The position numbers were made by a program, and so were the translations under genes. The notes under the pieces are model-generated. The model was not told the origin of the DNA and did no database searches. It worked only from the letters and a program-made list of their open reading frames with translations. A stretch of 64,000 nucleotides of DNA, taken from positions 310,001 to 374,000 of the forward strand of contig NZ_JAAIVF010000001.1 of NCBI RefSeq assembly GCF_029589495.1, read 5' to 3'. Positions 61,614-64,000 of this stretch are shown in pieces. This DNA comes from Speluncibacter jeojiensis. Lineage in GTDB: Bacteria; Actinomycetota; Actinomycetes; Mycobacteriales; Mycobacteriaceae. Numbering within the stretch: the first letter of the stretch is position 1; each line of letters starts with the position of its first letter.

Positions 61614-61655
61614 GACGAGAGGGGGCCCGGCCATTCGGTCGGGTCCTCTCTCGTC
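61614..61655 (+). terminator. Terminator after sdhB
   Basis: 16-base arms (61614-61629 and 61640-61655) pair with two G-U pairs around a 10-base loop; TGTGTGG follows. It lies 23 bp after the sdhB stop. Confidence 0.75.
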
Positions 61656-61768
61656 TGTGTGGTCGGTCCGGTGCGGTTGCCTGTGCCCTGCGCGCTCCGG
61701 CTCCCGCGCGTTCCTGCTCCCCGCTCACGCCCGGCCCCGTGCGCACCTGCTCCCATGCGCCTTTCCCA

Positions 61769-61819
61769 ACACAAATCGAGCCGAAAACGGGGTTCACCCG
61801 GATCCGGCTCGATTTGTGT
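61769..61819. repeat. Long hairpin with AT-rich stem base
   Basis: Perfect 15-bp arms ACACAAATCGAGCCG (61769-61783) and CGGCTCGATTTGTGT (61805-61819) around a 21-base loop that itself contains CGGGgttcaCCCG. It is well placed to terminate the minus-strand lipase, whose stop is at 61922, or to act as a bidirectional element. Confidence 0.65.
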
Positions 61820-61921
61820 GTGAGAAGGCGCGCCCAGCGCGCCGTGCGGCCCGGCTGCCCTGTGTCAACCGCGGCTGGCTCCGACAGTCGGGCGGGCACG
61901 CGGTCGGCGTGACCGCCGCGA

Positions 61922-63121
61922 TCAGGCCTGGCAGGTGGTCGGGGTCTTCTGGCCGGCCATCGCCTTCGCGACGAAGTCCTGCGCATCCTGCAGCGACGCC
62001 GGGACGCTACCGCGGTGATCCTGCCCCGGGTAGGTGCGGTAGTCCAGGTCGATGCCCTTGCCGCAGTAGGTCTTGACCAAAGCGTCGGTACCCGGCTTGG
62101 CGACAACCGTGTCGGCGGTGCCCTGCGCGATCATGGTCGGCACGGCCGGGCTGACCAGGTCCGGGTCCTGCTTCTTGAGGAAGTTCGTGACCGGCGCCAG
62201 ATCGGCCCCGGGCGCGAAGAACTGCGTCGGCGGGATCGGCTTGACCTCACGGATCTGCGCGAGGCACCCGGTGCGGGCCGCGGTGAGCAGCGGCTTCGCC
62301 TCCGGCGACAGGATCGCGTCGGGGTTGATCGCCGGATCGGCCGCGGCGGCCCCGAGGATCATCACCGGCAGGAAGGCCTCGGCTGCCTCGGCGCCCGGCT
62401 GGTTGGTCTTGACGTAGTCGACGGTCTGGCTCAGGCCGACGCCGCCCGGCGCGATCGACACGGCCGCCTTCAGGTCCAGCTCCGGCGCCCGCTTCTTCGC
62501 GTCCTGCGCGGTGAACAGCGCCGCCTGGCCGCCCTGGCTGTGGCCGACGACGGCCCAGTTCTTGCCGATCGACGAGTCGAGTTGCCGCGCGGCGCGCACG
62601 ATGTCGATGACCGTGTTGGCCTCGCTGGTTCCGTCGACGTAGGGATGCCCGCCCGGGGTGCCCAGGCCCTGGTAGTCGGTCTGCACGACCGCGTATCCCT
62701 TGTCCAGCCACTGGTTCAGCACGGTGTCGACGGGCCCGAGGTAGTCGTGGTCGGGGCCGTCGGTGGTGTCCGCGGACGGCGCACAGGTGTCGGCGTAGCC
62801 GGTAGTACCGTGGGCCCAGCTGATCACCGGCCAGCCGCCCTTCGGCGGCGCCGACTTCGGCACCGAGACGGTGCCCGACACCACGATCGGGTTCCCGCTC
62901 GAGTCGTCGGACATGTAGGTGATCAGCTTGTTGCCGGCCGCGCCGGGAAGTGCGGCGGCATCGGTAAGCGGCCGGCTGGTGAGCAGCTCACCGGGCTTGA
63001 GGGCCTGCGCCGAGGCCGATGAGCCGCCGCCGCTCGAGCACGCGGCGGCCAACACGGCCGACGCGGCGAGCACGACTCCCATCATCTGACGACGTGTTAC
63101 CCGGTTTCGACGAGCGGTCAC
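61922..63121 (-). CDS. Secreted lipoprotein lipase (secretory lipase family)
   Basis: A 399-residue exported esterase/lipase of the PF03583 type. N-terminus: twin-Arg stretch VTRRQMMG, hydrophobic helix and AAAC lipobox with C28, so it may be a Tat-exported lipoprotein. The alpha/beta-hydrolase domain has the HGTTGYAD oxyanion region, catalytic Ser in VGHSQGGQAA, and probable His in QDHRGS near the end. Substrate lipids or esters unknown. GTG 63121 was chosen because GGAGA is six bases upstream; ATG 63127 is an alternative. It is divergent from a TetR gene across 62 bp. Confidence 0.85.
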   Translation of the reverse strand: MTARRNRVTRRQMMGVVLAASAVLAAACSSGGGSSASAQALKPGELLTSRPLTDAAALPGAAGNKLITYMSDDSSGNPIVVSGTVSVPKSAPPKGGWPVISWAHGTTGYADTCAPSADTTDGPDHDYLGPVDTVLNQWLDKGYAVVQTDYQGLGTPGGHPYVDGTSEANTVIDIVRAARQLDSSIGKNWAVVGHSQGGQAALFTAQDAKKRAPELDLKAAVSIAPGGVGLSQTVDYVKTNQPGAEAAEAFLPVMILGAAAADPAINPDAILSPEAKPLLTAARTGCLAQIREVKPIPPTQFFAPGADLAPVTNFLKKQDPDLVSPAVPTMIAQGTADTVVAKPGTDALVKTYCGKGIDLDYRTYPGQDHRGSVPASLQDAQDFVAKAMAGQKTPTTCQA

Positions 63122-63183
63122 GAGCATTCTCCGATCGAGTGAAGCCAACAAAGACGGCTCAGAATAAGATGGTGTTCTTAATC

Positions 63184-63864
63184 ATGAACGATGAACTCTC
63201 ACCAGGTAAGACTGCACTTGCGCGCGCCGCCGAGCGGCTGATCGGCGAGCGCGGGTTCCACGGCGTCACCGCACGGGACGTCATCAAGGCGGCGGGACAC
63301 CGCAACAACTCCGCGATCACGTACCACTTCGGGTCGTGGGATGCACTGCTCGACACGGTGTGGCGGCTGCATGCGCTGCCGGTCAACGCCGAGCGGGCGG
63401 CGATCCTGGCACGCGAACGCGTGGCCGGGCCGCTCGAGCTGCGCACCCTTCTGCGCGCCTACCTCGACCCGCTGGTCGCGGAGATCGCCCGGCACCGGCC
63501 GAGCCACTGGGCCCGCTTCAACGAGCAGTGGCTGGCGGCCGCGCCCCTCGAGATGACCGTGCGGCCCGGGGTGGCCGGACCGTCGCGCGAGCACAACCCG
63601 GACACCGACGAACTGTGGGTGCTCGGCGACCTGCTCGAGGAGATCTCCAGCCGGCTGACCCAACTGCCCGAGCCCGCGCGCCGGCGCCGGGTCGCGCTGA
63701 TGTGCCGCTTCGTCATCACCTCGCTCGCGGCCGCCGAACGCGACCGAGAAGTCGGCGACGGCGATGGTGGCGAGGCCGGTCAAGACGCGGGCAGATCCTG
63801 GGCGGCGCTGGCCGACGAGCTGGGCACGCTGGCGATGGCGTTGCTCGAGGCCCCGCAGGCCTGA
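63184..63864 (+). CDS. TetR-family regulator
   Basis: A 226-residue regulator with an N-terminal helix-turn-helix at about 29-52 (VTARDVIKAAGHRNNSAITYHFG in outline; the turn is at AAGHRNN). The C-terminal domain is TetR-like and helical. It is divergent from the secreted lipase, suggesting control of that gene by a lipid or fatty-acid ligand (inference). The start ATG 63184 lies in a weakly palindromic AT-rich stretch (AATAAG-N8-CTTAAT, 63163-63182), a possible autoregulatory site; ATG 63169 is an alternative start. Confidence 0.8.
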   Translation: MNDELSPGKTALARAAERLIGERGFHGVTARDVIKAAGHRNNSAITYHFGSWDALLDTVWRLHALPVNAERAAILARERVAGPLELRTLLRAYLDPLVAEIARHRPSHWARFNEQWLAAAPLEMTVRPGVAGPSREHNPDTDELWVLGDLLEEISSRLTQLPEPARRRRVALMCRFVITSLAAAERDREVGDGDGGEAGQDAGRSWAALADELGTLAMALLEAPQA

Positions 63865-63955
63865 CCGTCCCGTGGCCCGACCGGCCACGGCCCGCACCGG
63901 ACAACGGCCGACCGCACTTCCGCGCATCGGCCCGACCGTCTAGCCTGCTGAGTCG

Positions 63956-64000
63956 ATGAAGCCCTCCATTCGCGCTGCGGCCGTGGCGACCGCGCTCGCG
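63956..64000 (+). CDS. Start of an exported protein, C-terminus off the window
   Basis: Only 15 codons (MKPSIRAAAVATALA) are visible. A Lys/Arg-containing start followed by Ala-rich hydrophobic residues looks like a signal peptide. TAGCCT at 63941-63946 lies nine bases upstream. In related genomes a D-alanyl-D-alanine carboxypeptidase often follows sdhB at this distance, but the visible part cannot confirm that. Confidence 0.4.
   Translation, partial: MKPSIRAAAVATALA

Larger units (their letters stand above)
61591..61921. other. 331-bp gap with two hairpins
   Basis: Between sdhB and the convergent lipase gene. It contains the sdhB terminator (61614-61655) and a second long hairpin (61769-61819). 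The remaining sequence, rich in CGCGCGC-like tracts around 61680-61740, shows no gene; a 70-codon ORF on the minus strand inside it is Arg-rich and has no signal. Confidence 0.6.

Noticed and set aside
61562-61774. 70-codon minus-strand frame after sdhB
   Set aside because: Arg/Gly-rich, overlaps the sdhB end and terminator and has no start signal.

Overview
The window is a 64 kb piece of chromosome from a high-GC, mycolic-acid-containing actinobacterium (Mycobacteriales). The gene content and order strongly recall the Mycobacterium tuberculosis region from manB to sdhB: rmlD-wbbL-manB, an LCP ligase, fadE25, purE-purK, a PH-domain membrane protein, birA, accD5-accE5-maf, sseA, accA3, lpdA, amiA1/amiB1, deoD-pmmB, upp, add-deoA-cdd and sdhCDAB. 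The extra genes and overall style fit Gordonia or a close relative, but the genus is not proven from sequence alone. No rRNA, tRNA, CRISPR array, insertion sequence or prophage was seen.

Region by region. Positions 1-6136 hold cell-envelope genes: a tight rmlB-rmlD-wbbL-manB operon (arabinogalactan linker and GDP-mannose) divergent from an LCP ligase. From 6140 to 13005 come a small Gly-rich ORF, fadE25 with twin operator-like palindromes, a TetR regulator, an ODP-type metallo-beta-lactamase, purine synthesis (purK-purE) and membrane proteins. From 13015 to 22316 is the acyl-CoA carboxylase block (birA, accD5, accE5, maf, sseA, SufE-like, accA3), which supplies carboxylated acyl-CoAs for fatty and mycolic acids. 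It is interrupted by a truncated globin, a Cys-rich regulator and a frameshifted methyltransferase near an iron-box-like site. From 22399 to 31501 are small genes, a TetR/DUF2236 pair, a thiolase-like protein, divergent glpD/glpK and an aminotransferase.

The most distinctive part is 31995-39640. It holds two AurF-type diiron oxygenases, each next to its own ferredoxin-reductase fusion (one is fprB, the other a divergent copy), flanking an AGPS-like flavoenzyme and a gamma-carbonic anhydrase. The core is known from mycobacteria (Rv0885-fprB), but the doubled arrangement and the altered nucleotide-binding motif of the second reductase are worth testing.

From 39734 to 57895 are a PAP2 membrane protein, a lipoprotein, lpdA, two M20 amidohydrolases and nucleoside salvage genes (deoD, pmmB, upp, add, deoA, cdd). 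Among these lie a second-type mIHF gene, a Mut7-C protein, an orphan ESX-like pair and a VIT-family pseudogene. The right end has sdhCDAB, with a possible iron box upstream, then a lipoprotein lipase, a divergent TetR and the first codons of an exported protein.

Many genes here start at or within a few bases of the predicted transcription start (TANNNT, then 6-7 bases, then ATG or GTG, with no Shine-Dalgarno), indicating frequent leaderless transcripts. All functions are read from motifs and context; no database search was run.
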